Shown here in pieces: positions 38,407 to 52,000 of a DNA stretch of 64,000 nt (the stretch's first letter is position 1; every line of letters starts with the position of its first letter). Position numbers and translations under genes: made by a program. This DNA is from Hydractinia symbiolongicarpus (taxonomy: Eukaryota > Cnidaria > Hydrozoa > Anthoathecata > Hydractiniidae). The notes under the pieces are model-generated. The model was not told the DNA's origin and did no database searches. It saw only the letters and a list, made by a program, of their open reading frames with translations. The stretch is from positions 27,493,501 to 27,557,500 of the forward strand of contig NC_079878.1 of assembly GCF_029227915.1 (NCBI RefSeq), given 5' to 3'.

Positions 38407-41400
38407 TAAATTACAACGGTTCTGTCACATATTCCTTCCATCATGTACTTAACGATATTTTTCTCACATTACTAGGTTGCATCGCTTTTAACAGTGAAAC
38501 GATTGACTGTGGAACTTAATTGAACTAACTTTGGACTGTGACCTTATAAATGTGTTAAATGAGGCAACTGGACTCGAAGAAATAACATTCTTCTTGATTT
38601 GACAAGATTGCCGGAACTCAGCGATTACATTGGGTGCTGTGGTAGCGCTTCATTTAAAAATTTAAATAAATAAGCCATTTTTTACTGTTGGACCAATCCT
38701 AGCCGTTATCGCGCGCTGAAGAAATTGAGACAGTTTCAAAAACTACATTTCAATGAATTTCTAACGGTATCAGTCCGTCTGAGTTACAACGGTTCCGTCA
38801 CATATTCTTCCCCTCATGTATTTTGTGATATTTTTCCGATTTTACTAAGGTATATCGCTTTTAACAGTGAAACGATTGACTGCGGAACTTAATTGAACTA
38901 ACTTTGGACTGTGACATTATAATTGTGATAAATGAGACAATTGAACTCCAAGAAAAAATATTCTTCTTAATTTGACATGATTGCTCGAACTCAGCAGTTA
39001 CACTGGGCGCAGTAGCAGCGCTTTATTTGAAAATTTAGATAAAAAAAGTCCATTTTGTACTGTGGGACAAATCCTAGTCGTTATCGCGTGCTGAAGAAAT
39101 AGAGGCAGTTTCAAAAACTCCATTTCATTGACTTTCTAACGGTATCAGTCCGTTTAAATTACAACGGTTCTGTCACAAATTCCTTCCATCATGTACTTGA
39201 CGATATTTTTCTCATATTACTAGGTTGCATCGCTTTTAACAGTGAAACGATTGACTGTGGAACTTAATTGAACTAACTTTGGACTGTGACCTTATATATG
39301 CGTTAAGTGAGGCAACTGGACTCGAAGAAATAACATTCTTCTTAATTTGACAAGATTGCCGGAACTCAGCGATCACACTGGGCGCTGTGGTAGCGCTTCA
39401 TTTAAAAATTTAAATAAGTATGTCATTTTTTACTGTTTGACCAATCCTAGCCGTTATCGCGCGCTGAAGAAATTGAGACAGTTTCCAAAACTACATTTCA
39501 ATGAATTTCTAACGGTATCAGTCCGTCTGAGTTACAACGGTTCCGTCACATATTCTTCCCCATGTGTATTTAGTGATATTTTTCCGATTTTACTAAGGTA
39601 TATCGCTTTTAACAGTGAAACGATTGACTGTGGAACTTAATTGAACTAACTTTGGACTGTGACCTTATAATTGTGATAAATGAAACAATTGAACTCCAAG
39701 AAAAAATATTCTTCTTAATTTGACATGATTGCTTGAACTCAGCAGTTACACTGGGCGCAGTGGCAGCGCTTTATTTGAAAATTTAGATAAAAAAGTCCTT
39801 TTTGTACTGAGGGACAATTCCTAGTCGTTATCGCGTGCTGAAGAAATAGAGGCAGTTTCAAAAACTCCATTTCATTGACTTTCTAACGGTATCAGTCCGT
39901 TTCAATTACAACGGTTCTGTCACATATTCCTACCATCATGTACTTAACGATATTTTTCTCATATTACTAGGTTGCATCGCTTTTAACAGTGAAACGATTG
40001 ACTGTGGAACTTAATTGAACTAACTTTGGACTGTGACCTTATAAATGTTTTAAGTGAGGCAACTGGACTCGAAGAAATAACATTCTTCTTAATTTGACAA
40101 GATTGCCGGAACTCAGCGATCACACTGGGCGCTGTGGTAGCGCTTCATTTAAAAATTTAAATAAATAAGTCATTTTTTACTGTTGGACCAATCCTAGCCG
40201 TTATCGCGCGCTGAAGAAATTGAGACAGTTTCAAAAACTACATTTCAATGAATTTCTAACGGTATCAGTCCGTTTGAGTTACAACGGTTGCGTTAGATAT
40301 TCGTCCCCACATGTATTTAGTGATATTTTTCCGATTTTACTAAGGTATATCTCTTTTAACAGCGAAACGATACACTGTGGAACTTAATTGAACTAACTTT
40401 GGACTGTGACCTTATAATTGTGATAAATGAGACAATTGAACTCCAAGAAAAAATATTTTTCTTAATTTGACATGATTGCTTGAACTCAGCAGTTACACTG
40501 GGCGCAGTGGCAGCGCTTTATTTGAAAATTTAGATAAAAAAGTCCTTTTTGTACTGAGGGACAATTCCTAGTCGTTATCGCGTGCTGAAGAAATAGAGGC
40601 AGTTTTAAAAACGCCATTTCATTGACTTTCTAACGGTATCAGTCCGTTTCAATTACAACGGTTCTGTCACATATTCCTACTATCATGTACTTAACGATAT
40701 TTTTCTCATATTACTAGGTTGCATCGCTTTTAACAGTGAAACGATTGACTGTGGAACTTAATTGAACTAACTTTGGACTGTGACCTTATAAATGTGTTAA
40801 GTGAGGCAACTGGACTCGAAGAAATAACATTCTTCCTAATTTGACAAGATTGCCGCAACTCAGCGTTCACACTGGGCGCTGTGGTAGCGCTTCATTTAAA
40901 AATTTAAATAAATATGTCATTTTTTACTGTTTGACCAATCCTAGCCGTTATCGCGCGCTGAAGAAATTGAGACAGTTTCCAAAACTACATTTCAATGAAT
41001 TTCTAACGGTATCAGTCCGTCTGAGTTACAACGGTTCCGTCACATATTCTTCCCCATGTGTATTTAGTGATATTTTTCCGATTTTACTAAGGTATATCGC
41101 TTTTAACAGTGAAACGATTGACTGTGGAACTTAATTGAACTAACTTTGGACTGTGACATTATAATTGTGATAAATGAGACAATTGAACTCCAAGAAAAAA
41201 TATTCTTCTTAATTTGACATGATTGCTTGAACTCAGCAGTTACACTGGGCGCAGTGGCAGCGCTTTATTTGAAAATTTAGATAAAAAAAGGCCTTTTTGT
41301 ACTGTGGGACAAATCCTAGCCGTTATCGCGTGCTGAAGAAATAGAGGCAGTTTGAAAAACTCCATTTCATTGACTTTCTAACGGTATCAGTCCGTGTAAA

Positions 41401-41916
41401 TTACAACGGTTCTGTCACATATTCCTTCCATCATGTACTTGACGATATTTTTCTCATATTACTAGGTTGCATCGCTTTTAACAGTGAAACGATTGACTGT
41501 GGAACTTAATTGAGCTAACTTTGGACTGTGACCTTATATTTGTGTTAAGTGAGGCAACTGGACTCGAAGAAATAACATTCTTCTTAATTTGACAAGATTG
41601 CCGGAACTCAGCGATCACACTGGGCGCTGTGGTAGCGCTTCATTTAAAAATTTAAATAAATAAGTCATTTTTCACTGTGGGAACAATCCCAGCCGTTATT
41701 GCCCGCTGAAGAAATTGAGACAGTTTCAAAAACTACATTTCAATGACTTTCTAACGGTATCAGCCCGTTTGAGTTACAACGGTTGCGTCACATAATCGTC
41801 CCCACATGTATTTAGTGATATTTTTCCGATATTACTACGTTATAACGCTTTTAACAGTGAAACGATTGACTGTGGAATTTAATTCAACTAACTTTGGACT
41901 GAGACCTTACAAGTGT

Positions 41917-42749
41917 GATAAGTGAGCCAACTGGACTCGAAGAAATAACATTTTTTTAATTTGACATGATTGCCGGAACTCAGCGATTACACTGGGCGCT
42001 GTGGTAGCGCTTCATTTAAAAATTTAAATAAATAAGTCATTTTTTACTGTGGGACCAATCCTAGCTGTTATCGCGCGCTGAAGAAGTAGAGACAGTTTCA
42101 AAAGCTCCATTTCATTGACTTTCTAACGGTATCAGTCCCTTTCAATTACAACGGTTCCGTCACATATTCGTACCATCATGTACTTAACGATATTTTTCTG
42201 ATATTACTAGGTTGCATCGCTTTTAGCAGTGGAACGATTGACTGTGGGACTTAATTGAACTGATTTTTGACTTTGACCTTATAAATGTGATAAATGAGCC
42301 AATTGGATTCCAACAAATAACATTCTTCTTAATTTGACATGATTGCTGGAACTCAGCGATTACACTGGGCGCTGTGGTAGCGCTTCATTTAAAAATTAGA
42401 TAAAAAGGTTATTTTTGTACTGTGGGACAAATCTTAGTCGTTATCGCGTGCTGAAGAAATAGAGGCAGTTTCAAAAACTCCATTTCATTGACTTTCTAAC
42501 GGTATCAGTCCGTTTAAATTACAACGGTTCTGTCACAAATTCCTTCCATCATGTACTTGACGATATTTTTCTCATATTACTAGGTTGCATCGCTTTTAAC
42601 AGTGAAACGATTGACTGTGGAACTTAATTGAACTAACTTTGGACTGTGACCTTATATATGTGTTAAGTGAGGCAACTGGACTCGAAGAAATAACATTCTT
42701 CTTAATTTGACAAGATTGCCGGAACTCAGCGATCACACTGGGCGCTGTG
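41917..42749 (+). repeat. Ordinary satellite monomers between higher-order blocks
   Basis: Two or so monomers of the gccaactgg and ccaattggattcc classes lie here between the dimer array and the 6-mer duplication. One of them has a shortened aaaaattagataaaaagg tract near 42392. No gene or foreign element is visible. Confidence 0.7.
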
Positions 42750-45700
42750 GTAGCGCTTCATTTAAAAATTTAAATAAATAAGTCATTTTTTACTGTTGGA
42801 CCAATCCTAGCCGTTATCGCGCGCTGAAGAAATTGAGACAGTTTCCAAAACTACATTTCAATGAATTTCTAACGGTATCAGTCCGTCTGAGTTACAACAG
42901 TTCCGTCACATATTCTTCCCCTCGTGTATTTAGTGATATTTTTCCGATTTTACTAAGGTATATCGCTTTTAACAGTGAAACGATTGGCTGTGGAACTTAT
43001 TTGAACTAACTTTGGACTGTGACATTATAATTGTGATAAATGAGACAATTGAACTCCAAGAAAAAATATTCTTCTTAATTTGACATGATTGCTTGAACTC
43101 ATCAGTTACACTGGGCGCAGTGGCAGCGCTTTATTTGAAAATTTAGATAAAAAAAGTCCTTTTTGTACTGTGGGACAAATCCTAGCCGTTATCGCGTGCT
43201 GAAGAAATAGAGGCAGTTTCAAAAACTCCATTTCATTGACTTTCTAACGGTATCAGTCCGTTTAAATTACAACGGTTCTGTCACATATTCCTTCCATCAT
43301 GTACTTGACGATATTTTTCTCATATTACTAGGTTGCATCGCTTTTAACAGTGAAACGATTGACTATGGAACTTAATTGAACTAACTTTGGACTGTGACCT
43401 TATATATGTATTAAGTGAGGCAACTGGACTCGAAGAAATAACAATCTTCTTAATTTGACAAGATTGCCGGAACTCAGCGATCACACTGGGCGCTGTGGTA
43501 GCGCTTCATTTAAAAATTTAAATAAATAAGTCATTTTTAACTGTGGGACCAATCTTAGCCGTTATCGCGCGCTGAAGAAGTAGAGACAGTTTCAAAAGCT
43601 CAATTTCATTGACTTTCTAACGGTATCAGTGCCTTTCAATTACAACGGTCACATATTCGTACCATCATGTACTTAACGATATTTTTCTGATATTACTAGG
43701 TTGCATAGCTTTTAGCAGTGAAACGATTGACTGTGGGACTTAATTGAACTGATTTTTAACTTTGACCTTATAAATGTGATAAATGAGCCAATTGGATTCC
43801 AACAAATAACATTCTTCTTAATTTGACATGATTGCTGGAACTCAGCGATTACACTGGGCGCTGTGGTAGCGCTTCATTTAAAAACTTAAATGAAAAGGTT
43901 ATTTTTGTACTGTGGGACAAATCCTAGTCGTTATCGCGCGCTGAAGAAATAGAGGCAGTTTCAAAAACTTTATTTTATTGACTTTCTAACGGTATCAGTC
44001 CGTTTTAATTTTAACTGTTCCGTCACATATTCGTACCATCATGTACTTAACGATATTTTTCTCATATTAATAGGTTGCATCGCTTTTAACAGCAAAACGA
44101 TTGACTGTAGGGCTTAATTGAACTAACTTTGGACTGTAACCTTATAAATGTGATAAATGAGCCAATTGGATTCCAACAAAAAACATTCTTCTTAATTTGA
44201 CATGATTGCTGGAACTCAGCGTTTACACTGGGCGCTGTGGTAGCACTTCATTTAAAAATTAAGATAAAAAAGTCAATTTTTACTGTGGGACCAATCCTAG
44301 CCGTTATTGCGTGCTGAAGAAATAGAGAAAGTTTCAAAAACTACATTTCAATGACTTTCTAACGGTATCAGTCCGTTTGAGTTACAACGGTTGCGTCACA
44401 TATTCGTCCCCACATGTATTTAGTGATATTTTTCCGATATTACTACGTTATATCGCTTTTAACTGTGAAACGATTGACTGTGGAATTTAATTCAACTAAT
44501 TTTGGACTGAGACCTTACAAGTGTGATAAGTGAGCCAACTGGACTCTAAGAAATAACATTTTTTTAATTTGACATGGTTGCCGGAACTCAGCGATTACAC
44601 TGGGCGCTGTGGTAGCGCTTCATTTAAAAATTTAAATAAATAAGTCATTTTTCACTGTGGGACCAATCCTAGCCGTTATCGCGCGCTGAAGAAGTAGAGA
44701 CAGTTTCAAAAGCTCCATTTCATTGACTTTCTAACGGTATCAGTCCCTTTCAATTACAACGGTTCCGTCACATTTTCGTACCATCATGTACTTAACGATA
44801 TTTTTCTCATATTAATAGGTTGCATCGCTTTTAACAGCAAAACGATTGACTGTAGGGCTTAATTGAACTAACTTTGGACTGTAACCTTATAAATGTGATA
44901 AATGAGCCAATTGGATTCCAACAAACAACATTCTTCTTAATTTGACATGATTGCTGGAACTCAGCGATTACACTGGGCGCTGTGGTAGCGCTTCATTTAA
45001 AAATTTAAATAAATAAGTCATTTTTTACTGTTGGACCAATCCTAGCCGTTATCGCGCGCTGAAGAAATTGAGACAGTTTCCAAAACTACATTTCAATGAA
45101 TTTCTAACGGTATCAGTCCGTCTGAGTTACAACAGTTCCGTCACATATTCTTCCCCTCGTGTATTTAGTGATATTTTTCCGATTTTACTAAGGTATATCG
45201 CTTTTAACAGTGAAACGATTGGCTGTGGAACTTATTTGAACTAACTTTGGACTGTGACATTATAATTGTGATAAATGAGACAATTGAACTCCAAGAAAAA
45301 ATATTCTTCTTAATTTGACATGATTGCTTGAACTCATCAGTTACACTGGGCGCAGTGGCAGCGCTTTATTTGAAAATTTAGATAAAAAAAGTCCTTTTTG
45401 TACTGTGGGACAAATCCTAGCCGTTATCGCGTGCTGAAGAAATAGAGGCAGTTTCAAAAACTCCATTTCATTGACTTTCTAACGGTATCAGTCCGTTGAA
45501 ATTACAACGGTTCTGTCACATATTCCTTCCATCATGTACTTGACGATATTTTTCTCATATTACTAGGTTGCATCGCTTTTAACAGTGAAACGATTGACTA
45601 TGGAACTTAATTGAACTAACTTTGGACTGTGACCTTATATATGTATTAAGTGAGGCAACTGGACTCGAAGAAATAACAATCTTCTTAATTTGACAAGATT

Positions 45701-47220
45701 GCCGGAACTCAGCGATCACACTGGGCGCTGTGGTAGCGCTTCATTTAAAAATTTAAATAAATAAGTCATTTTTAACTGTGGGACCAATCTTAGCCGTTAT
45801 CGCGCGCTGAAGAAGTAGAGACAGTTTCAAAAGCTCAATTTCATTGACTTTCTAACGGTATCAGTGCCTTTCAATTACAACGGTCACATATTCGTACCAT
45901 CATGTACTTAACGATATTTTTCTGATATTACTAGGTTGCATAGCTTTTAGCAGTGAAACGATTGACTGTGGGACTTAATTGAACTGATTTTTAACTTTGA
46001 CCTTATAAATGTGATAAATGAGCCAATTGGATTCCAACAAATAACATTCTTCTTAATTTGACATGATTGCTGGAACTCAGCGATTACACTGGGCGCTGTG
46101 GTAGCGCTTCATTTAAAAACTTAAATGAAAAGGTTATTTTTGTACTGTGGGACAAATCCTAGTCGTTATCGCGCGCTGAAGAAATAGAGGCAGTTTCAAA
46201 AACTTTATTTTATTGACTTTCTAACGGTATCAGTCCGTTTTAATTTTAACTGTTCCGTCACATATTCGTACCATCATGTACTTAACGATATTTTTCTCAT
46301 ATTAATAGGTTGCATCGCTTTTAACAGCAAAACGATTGACTGTAGGGCTTAATTGAACTAACTTTGGACTGTAACCTTATAAATGTGATAAATGAGCCAA
46401 TTGGATTCCAACAAAAAACATTCTTCTTAATTTGACATGATTGCTGGAACTCAGCGTTTACACTGGGCGCTGTGGTAGCACTTCATTTAAAAATTAAGAT
46501 AAAAAAGTCAATTTTTACTGTGGGACCAATCCTAGCCGTTATTGCGTGCTGAAGAAATAGAGAAAGTTTCAAAAACTACATTTCAATGACTTTCTAACGG
46601 TATCAGTCCGTTTGAGTTACAACGGTTGCGTCACATATTCGTCCCCACATGTATTTAGTGATATTTTTCCGATATTACTACGTTATATCGCTTTTAACTG
46701 TGAAACGATTGACTGTGGAATTTAATTCAACTAATTTTGGACTGAGACCTTACAAGTGTGATAAGTGAGCCAACTGGACTCTAAGAAATAACATTTTTTT
46801 AATTTGACATGGTTGCCGGAACTCAGCGATTACACTGGGCGCTGTGGTAGCGCTTCATTTAAAAATTTAAATAAATAAGTCATTTTTCACTGTGGGACCA
46901 ATCCTAGCCGTTATCGCGCGCTGAAGAAGTAGAGACAGTTTCAAAAGCTCCATTTCATTGACTTTCTAACGGTATCAGTCCCTTTCAATTACAACGGTTC
47001 CGTCACATATTCGTACCATCATGTACTTAACGATATTTTTCTCATATTAATAGGTTGCATCGCTTTTAACAGCAAAACGATTGACTGTAGGGCTTAATTG
47101 AACTAACTTTGGACTGTAACCTTATAAATGTGATAAATGAGCCAATTGGATTCCAACAAACAACATTCTTCTTAATTTGACATGATTGCTGGAACTCAGC
47201 GATTACACTGGGCGCTGTGG
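42750..47220 (+). repeat. Recent tandem duplication of a 6-monomer unit (2 x 2235 bp)
   Basis: Copies run about 42750-44984 and 44985-47220. Markers give a constant offset of 2235 bp: gttacaacag at 42891 and 45126, acaatcttct at 43441 and 45676, and the 5-bp deletion at about 43649 and 45884. I saw only a few differences, for example gtccgtttaaatt against gtccgttgaaatt and cattttcgtacc against catattcgtacc. The near identity means a very recent event or an assembly duplication. Confidence 0.9.
43641..43660 (+). repeat. 5-bp deletion marker in a monomer (copied to four sites)
   Basis: The usual acggttccgtcacat is shortened to acggtcacat by loss of tccgt. The same lesion occurs at about 45881, 48114 and 48854 and accounts for the 740-bp rather than 745-bp dimer. 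A related monomer near 51.06 kb has the same neighbouring variants but not the deletion, so it represents the state before the loss. Confidence 0.85.
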
Positions 47221-47531
47221 TAGCGCTTCATTTAAAAACTTAGATGAAAAGGTTATTTTTGTACTGTGGGACAAATCCTAGTCGTTATCGCGCGCTGAAG
47301 AAATAGAGGCAGTTTCAAAAACTTCATTTCATTGACTTTCTAACGGTATCAGTCCGTTTTAATTTTAACGGTTCCGTCACATATTCGTACCATCATGTAC
47401 TTAACGATATTTTTCTCATATTAATAGGTTGCATCGCTTTTAACAGCGAAACGATTGACTGTAGGGCTTAATTGAACTAACTTTGGACTGTAACCTTATA
47501 AATGTGATAAGAGAGCCAACTGGACTCCAAG

Positions 47532-49011
47532 AAATAACATTCTTTTTAATTTGACATGTTTGCTGGAACTCAGCGATTACACTGGGCGCTGTGGTAGCAT
47601 TTCATTTAGAAATTAAGATAAAAAAGTCAATTTTTACTGTGGGACCAATCCTAGCCGTTATTGCGTGCTGAAGAAATAGAGAAAGTTTCAAAAACTACAT
47701 TTCAATGACTTTCTAACGGTATCAGTCCGTTTGAGTTACAACGGTTGCGTCACATATTCGTCCCCACATGTATTTAGTGATATTTTTCCGATATTACTAC
47801 GTTATATCGCTTTTAACTGTGAAACGATTGACTGTGGAATTTAATTCAACTAATTTTGGACTGAGACCTTACAAGTGTGATAAGTGAGCCAACTGGACTC
47901 TAAGAAATAACATTTTTTTAATTTGACATGGTTGCCGGAACTCAGCGATTACACTGGGCGCTGTGGTAGCGCTTCATTTAAAAATTAAGATAAAAAAGTC
48001 AATTTTTACTGTGGGACCAATCCTAGCCGTTATCGCGCGCTGAAGAAGTAGAGACAGTTTCAAAAGCTCAATTTCATTGACTTTCTAACGGTATCAGTCC
48101 CTTTCAATTACAACGGTCACATATTCGTACCATCATGTACTTAACGATATTTTTCTGATATTACCAGGTTGCATAGCTTTTAGCAGTGAAACGATTTACT
48201 GTGGGACTTAATTGAACTGATTTTTAACTTTGACCTTATAAATGCGATAAATGAGCCAATTGGATTCCAACAAATAACATTCTTTTTAATTTGACATGTT
48301 TGCTGGAACTCAGCGATTACACTGGGCGCTGTGGTAGCACTTCATTTAGAAATTAAGATAAAAAAGTCAATTTTTACTGTGGGACCAATCCTAGCCGTTA
48401 TTGCGTGCTGAAGAAATAGAGAAAGTTTCAAAAACTACATTTCAATGACTTTCTAACGGTATCAGTCCGTTTGAGTTACAACGGTTGCGTCACATATTCG
48501 TCCCCACATGTATTTAGTGATATTTTTCCGATATTACTACGTTATATCGCTTTTAACTGTGAAACGATTGACTGTGGAATTTAATTCAACTAATTTTGGA
48601 CTGAGACCTTACAAGTGTGATAAGTGAGCCAACTGGACTCTAAGAAATAACATTTTTTTAATTTGACATGGTTGCCGGAACTCAGCGATTACACTGGGCG
48701 CTGTGGTAGCGCTTCATTTAAAAATTAAGATAAAAAAGTCAATTTTTACTGTGGGACCAATCCTAGCCGTTATCGCGCGCTGAAGAAGTAGAGACAGTTT
48801 CAAAAGCTCAATTTCATTGACTTTCTAACGGTATCAGTCCCTTTCAATTACAACGGTCACATATTCGTACCATCATGTACTTAACGATATTTTTCTGATA
48901 TTACCAGGTTGCATAGCTTTTAGCAGTGAAACGATTTACTGTGGGACTTAATTGAACTGATTTTTAACTTTGACCTTATAAATGCGATAAATGAGCCAAT
49001 TGGATTCCAAC
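47532..49011 (+). repeat. Nearly perfect dimer duplication (2 x 740 bp)
   Basis: Copies 47532-48271 and 48272-49011 align at a constant offset of 740 bp (taagtgagcc at 47881 and 48621, ttaccaggttgcatagc at about 48161 and 48901). The only difference I saw is tagcatttcat against tagcacttcat near 47600. It shares the 5-bp deletion with the upstream 6-mer, so it was derived from that family. Confidence 0.9.
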
Positions 49012-52000
49012 AAATAACATTCTTCTTAATTTGACATGATTGCTGGAACTCAGCGATTACACTGGGCGCTGTGGTAGCGCTTCATTTAAAAACTTAAATG
49101 AAAAGGTTATTTTTGTACTGTGGGACAAATCCTAGTCGTTATCGCGCGCTGAAGAAATAGAGGCAGTTTCAAAAACTTTATTTTATTGACTTTCTAACGG
49201 TATAAGTCCGTTTTAATTTTAACTGTTCCGTCACATATTTGTACCATCATGTACTTAACGATATTTTTCTCATATTAATAGGTTGCATCGCTTTTAACAG
49301 CAAAACGATTGACTGTAGGGCTTAATTGAACTAACTTTGGACTGTAACCTTATAAATGTGATAAATGAGCCAATTGGATTCCAACAAACAACATTCTTCT
49401 TAATTTGACATGATTGCTGGAACTCAGCGATTACACTGGGCGCTGTGGTAGCGCTTCATTTAAAAACTTAGATGAAAAGGTTATTTTTGTACTGTGGGAC
49501 AAATCCTAGTCGTTATCGCGCGCTGAAGAAATAGAGGCAGTTTCAAAAACTTCATTTCATTGACTTTCTAATGGTATCAGTCCGTTTTAATTTTAACGGT
49601 TCCGTCACGTATTCGTACCATCATGTACTTAACGATATTTTTCTCATATTAATAGGTTGCATCGCTTTTAACAGCGAAACGATTGACTGTAGGGCTTAAT
49701 TGAACTAACTTTGGACTGTAACCTTATAAATGTGATAAGAGAGCCAACTGGACTCTAAGAAATAACATTTTTTTAATTTGACATGGTTGCCGGAACTCAG
49801 CGATTACACTGGGCGCTGTGGTAGCGCTTCATTTAAAAATTTAAATAAATAAGTCATTTTTCACTGTGGGACCAATCCTAGCCGTTATTGCGCGCTGAAG
49901 AAGTAGAGACAGTTTCAAAAGCTCCATTTCCATGACTTTCTAACGGTATCAGTCCCTTTCAATTACAACGGTTCCGTCACATATTCGTACCATCATGTAC
50001 TTAACGATATTTTTCTGATATTACTAGGTTGCATTGCTTTTAGCAGTGAAACGATTGACTGTGGGACTTATTTGAACTGATTTTTGACTTTGACCTTATA
50101 AATGTGATAAATGAGCCAATTGGATTCCAACAAATAACATTTTTCTTAATTTGACATGATTGCTGGAACTCAGCGATTACACTGGGCGTTGTGGTAGCTC
50201 TTCATTCAAAAACTTAGATGAAAAGGTTATTTTTGTGCTGTGGGACAAATCCTAGTCGTTATCGCGCGCTGAAGAAATAGAGACAGTTTCAAAAACTTCA
50301 TTTCATTGACTTTCTAACGGTATCAGTCCGTTTTAATTTCAACGGTTCCGTCACATATTCGTACCATGATGTACTTAACGATATTTTTCTCATACTAATA
50401 GGTTGCATCGCTTTTAACAGCGAAACGATTGACTGTAGGGCTTAATTGAACTAACTTTGGACTGTAACCTTTTAAATGTGATAAGAGAGCCAACTGGACT
50501 ACAAGAAATAACATTCTTTTTAATTGGACATGTTTGCTGGAACTGAGCGATTACACTGGGCGCTGTGGTAGCGCTTCATTTAAAAATTAAGATAAAAAAG
50601 TCAATTTTTACTGTGGGACCAATCCTAGCCGTTATCGCGTGCTGAAGAAATAGAGAAAGTTTCAAAAACTACATTTCAATGACTTCCTAACGGTATCAGT
50701 CCGTTTGAGTAACAACGGTTGCGTCACATATTCGTCCCCACATGTATTTAGTGATATTTTTCCGATTTTACTAAGGTATATCGCTTTTAACAGTGAAATG
50801 ATTGACTGTAGGACTTAATTGCACTAACTTTGGACTGTAACCTTAAAAATGTGATAAGAGAGCCAACTGGACTCCGAGAAATAACATTCTTTTTAATTTG
50901 ACATGTTTGCTGGAACTCAGCGATTACACTGGGCGCTGTGGTAGCGCTTCATTTAAAAATTTAAATAAATAAGTCATTTTTTACTGTGGGACCAATCTTA
51001 GCCGTTATCGCGCGCTGAAGAAGTAGAGACAGTTTCAAAAGCTCAATTTCAATGTCTTTCTAACGGTATCAGTCCCTTTCAATTACAACGGTTCCGTCAC
51101 ATATTCGTACCATCATGTACTTAACGATATTTTTCTGATATTACTAGGTTGCATAGCTTTTAGCAGTGAAACGATTGACTGTGGGACTTAATTGAACTGA
51201 TTTTTAACGTTGACCTTATAAATGTGATAAATGAGCCAATTGGATTCCAACAAATAACATTCTTCTTAATTTGACATGATTGCTGGAACTCAGCGATTAC
51301 ACTGGGCGCTGTGGTAGCGCTTCATTTAAAAACTTAAATGAAAAGGTTATTTATATACTGTGGGACAAATCCTAGTCGTTATCGCGCGCTGAAGAAATAG
51401 AGGCAGTTTCAAAAACTTCATTTTATTGACTTTCTAACGGTATCAGTCCGTTTTAATTTTAACTGTTCCGTCACATATTCGTACCATCATGTACTTAACG
51501 ATATTTTTCTCATATTAATAGGTTGCATCGCTTTTAACAGCAAAACGATTGACTGTAGGGCTTAATTGAACTTACTTTGGACTGTAACCTTATAAATGTG
51601 ATAAATGAGCCAATTGGATTCCAACAAACATCATTCTTCTTAATTTGACATGAATGCTGGAACTCAGCGATTACACTGGGCGCTGTGGTAGCGCTTCATT
51701 TAAAAACTTAGATGAAAAGGTTATTTTTGTACTGTATCGCGCGCTGAAGAAATAGAGGCAGTTTCAAAAACTTCATTTCATTGACTTTCTAACGGTATCA
51801 GTCCGTTTTAATTCCAACGGTTCCGTCACATATTCGTACCGTGATGTACTTAACGATATTTTTCTCATACTAATAGGTTGCATCGCTTTTAACAGCGACA
51901 CGATTGACTGTAGGGCTTAATTGAACTAACTTTGGACTGTAACCTTTTAAATGTGATAAGAGAGCCAACTGGACTACAAGAAATAACATTCTTTTTAATT

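Larger units (their letters stand above)
36685..41916 (+). repeat. Alternating dimer array (about 7 dimers of ~746-748 bp)
   Basis: Two monomer classes alternate. Class A starts gataaatgagacaattgaac and has gcgcagtggcagcgc, tcgcgtgctg and gtacttaacg with tttttctcat. Class B starts with gagagccaactgg or gaggcaactgg and has gcgctgtggtagcgc, and gtatttagtg with ttccgattttac. The repeated marker ctgaacaaata at about 37222 and 37970 gives a 748-bp step. Some B copies carry ttccgtcacatattcttccc and others gttgcgtcagatattcg, so subtypes are also mixed. The last monomer before 41917 is chimeric. Confidence 0.85.

Noticed and set aside
39165-39185. Possible CENP-B box
   Set aside because: The word attcgtaccatcatgta fits the TTCG and A positions of the CENP-B box but only one of the four CGGG bases, and the other haplotype loses the A as well. 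The match is too weak to report.
39347-39640. 97-codon open frame, with a near copy at 40841-41134
   Set aside because: Both lie wholly inside satellite monomers four repeats apart, start in the middle of a repeat, and exist only because local substitutions removed stops. Other monomers in the same frame are closed. No protein motif is present.
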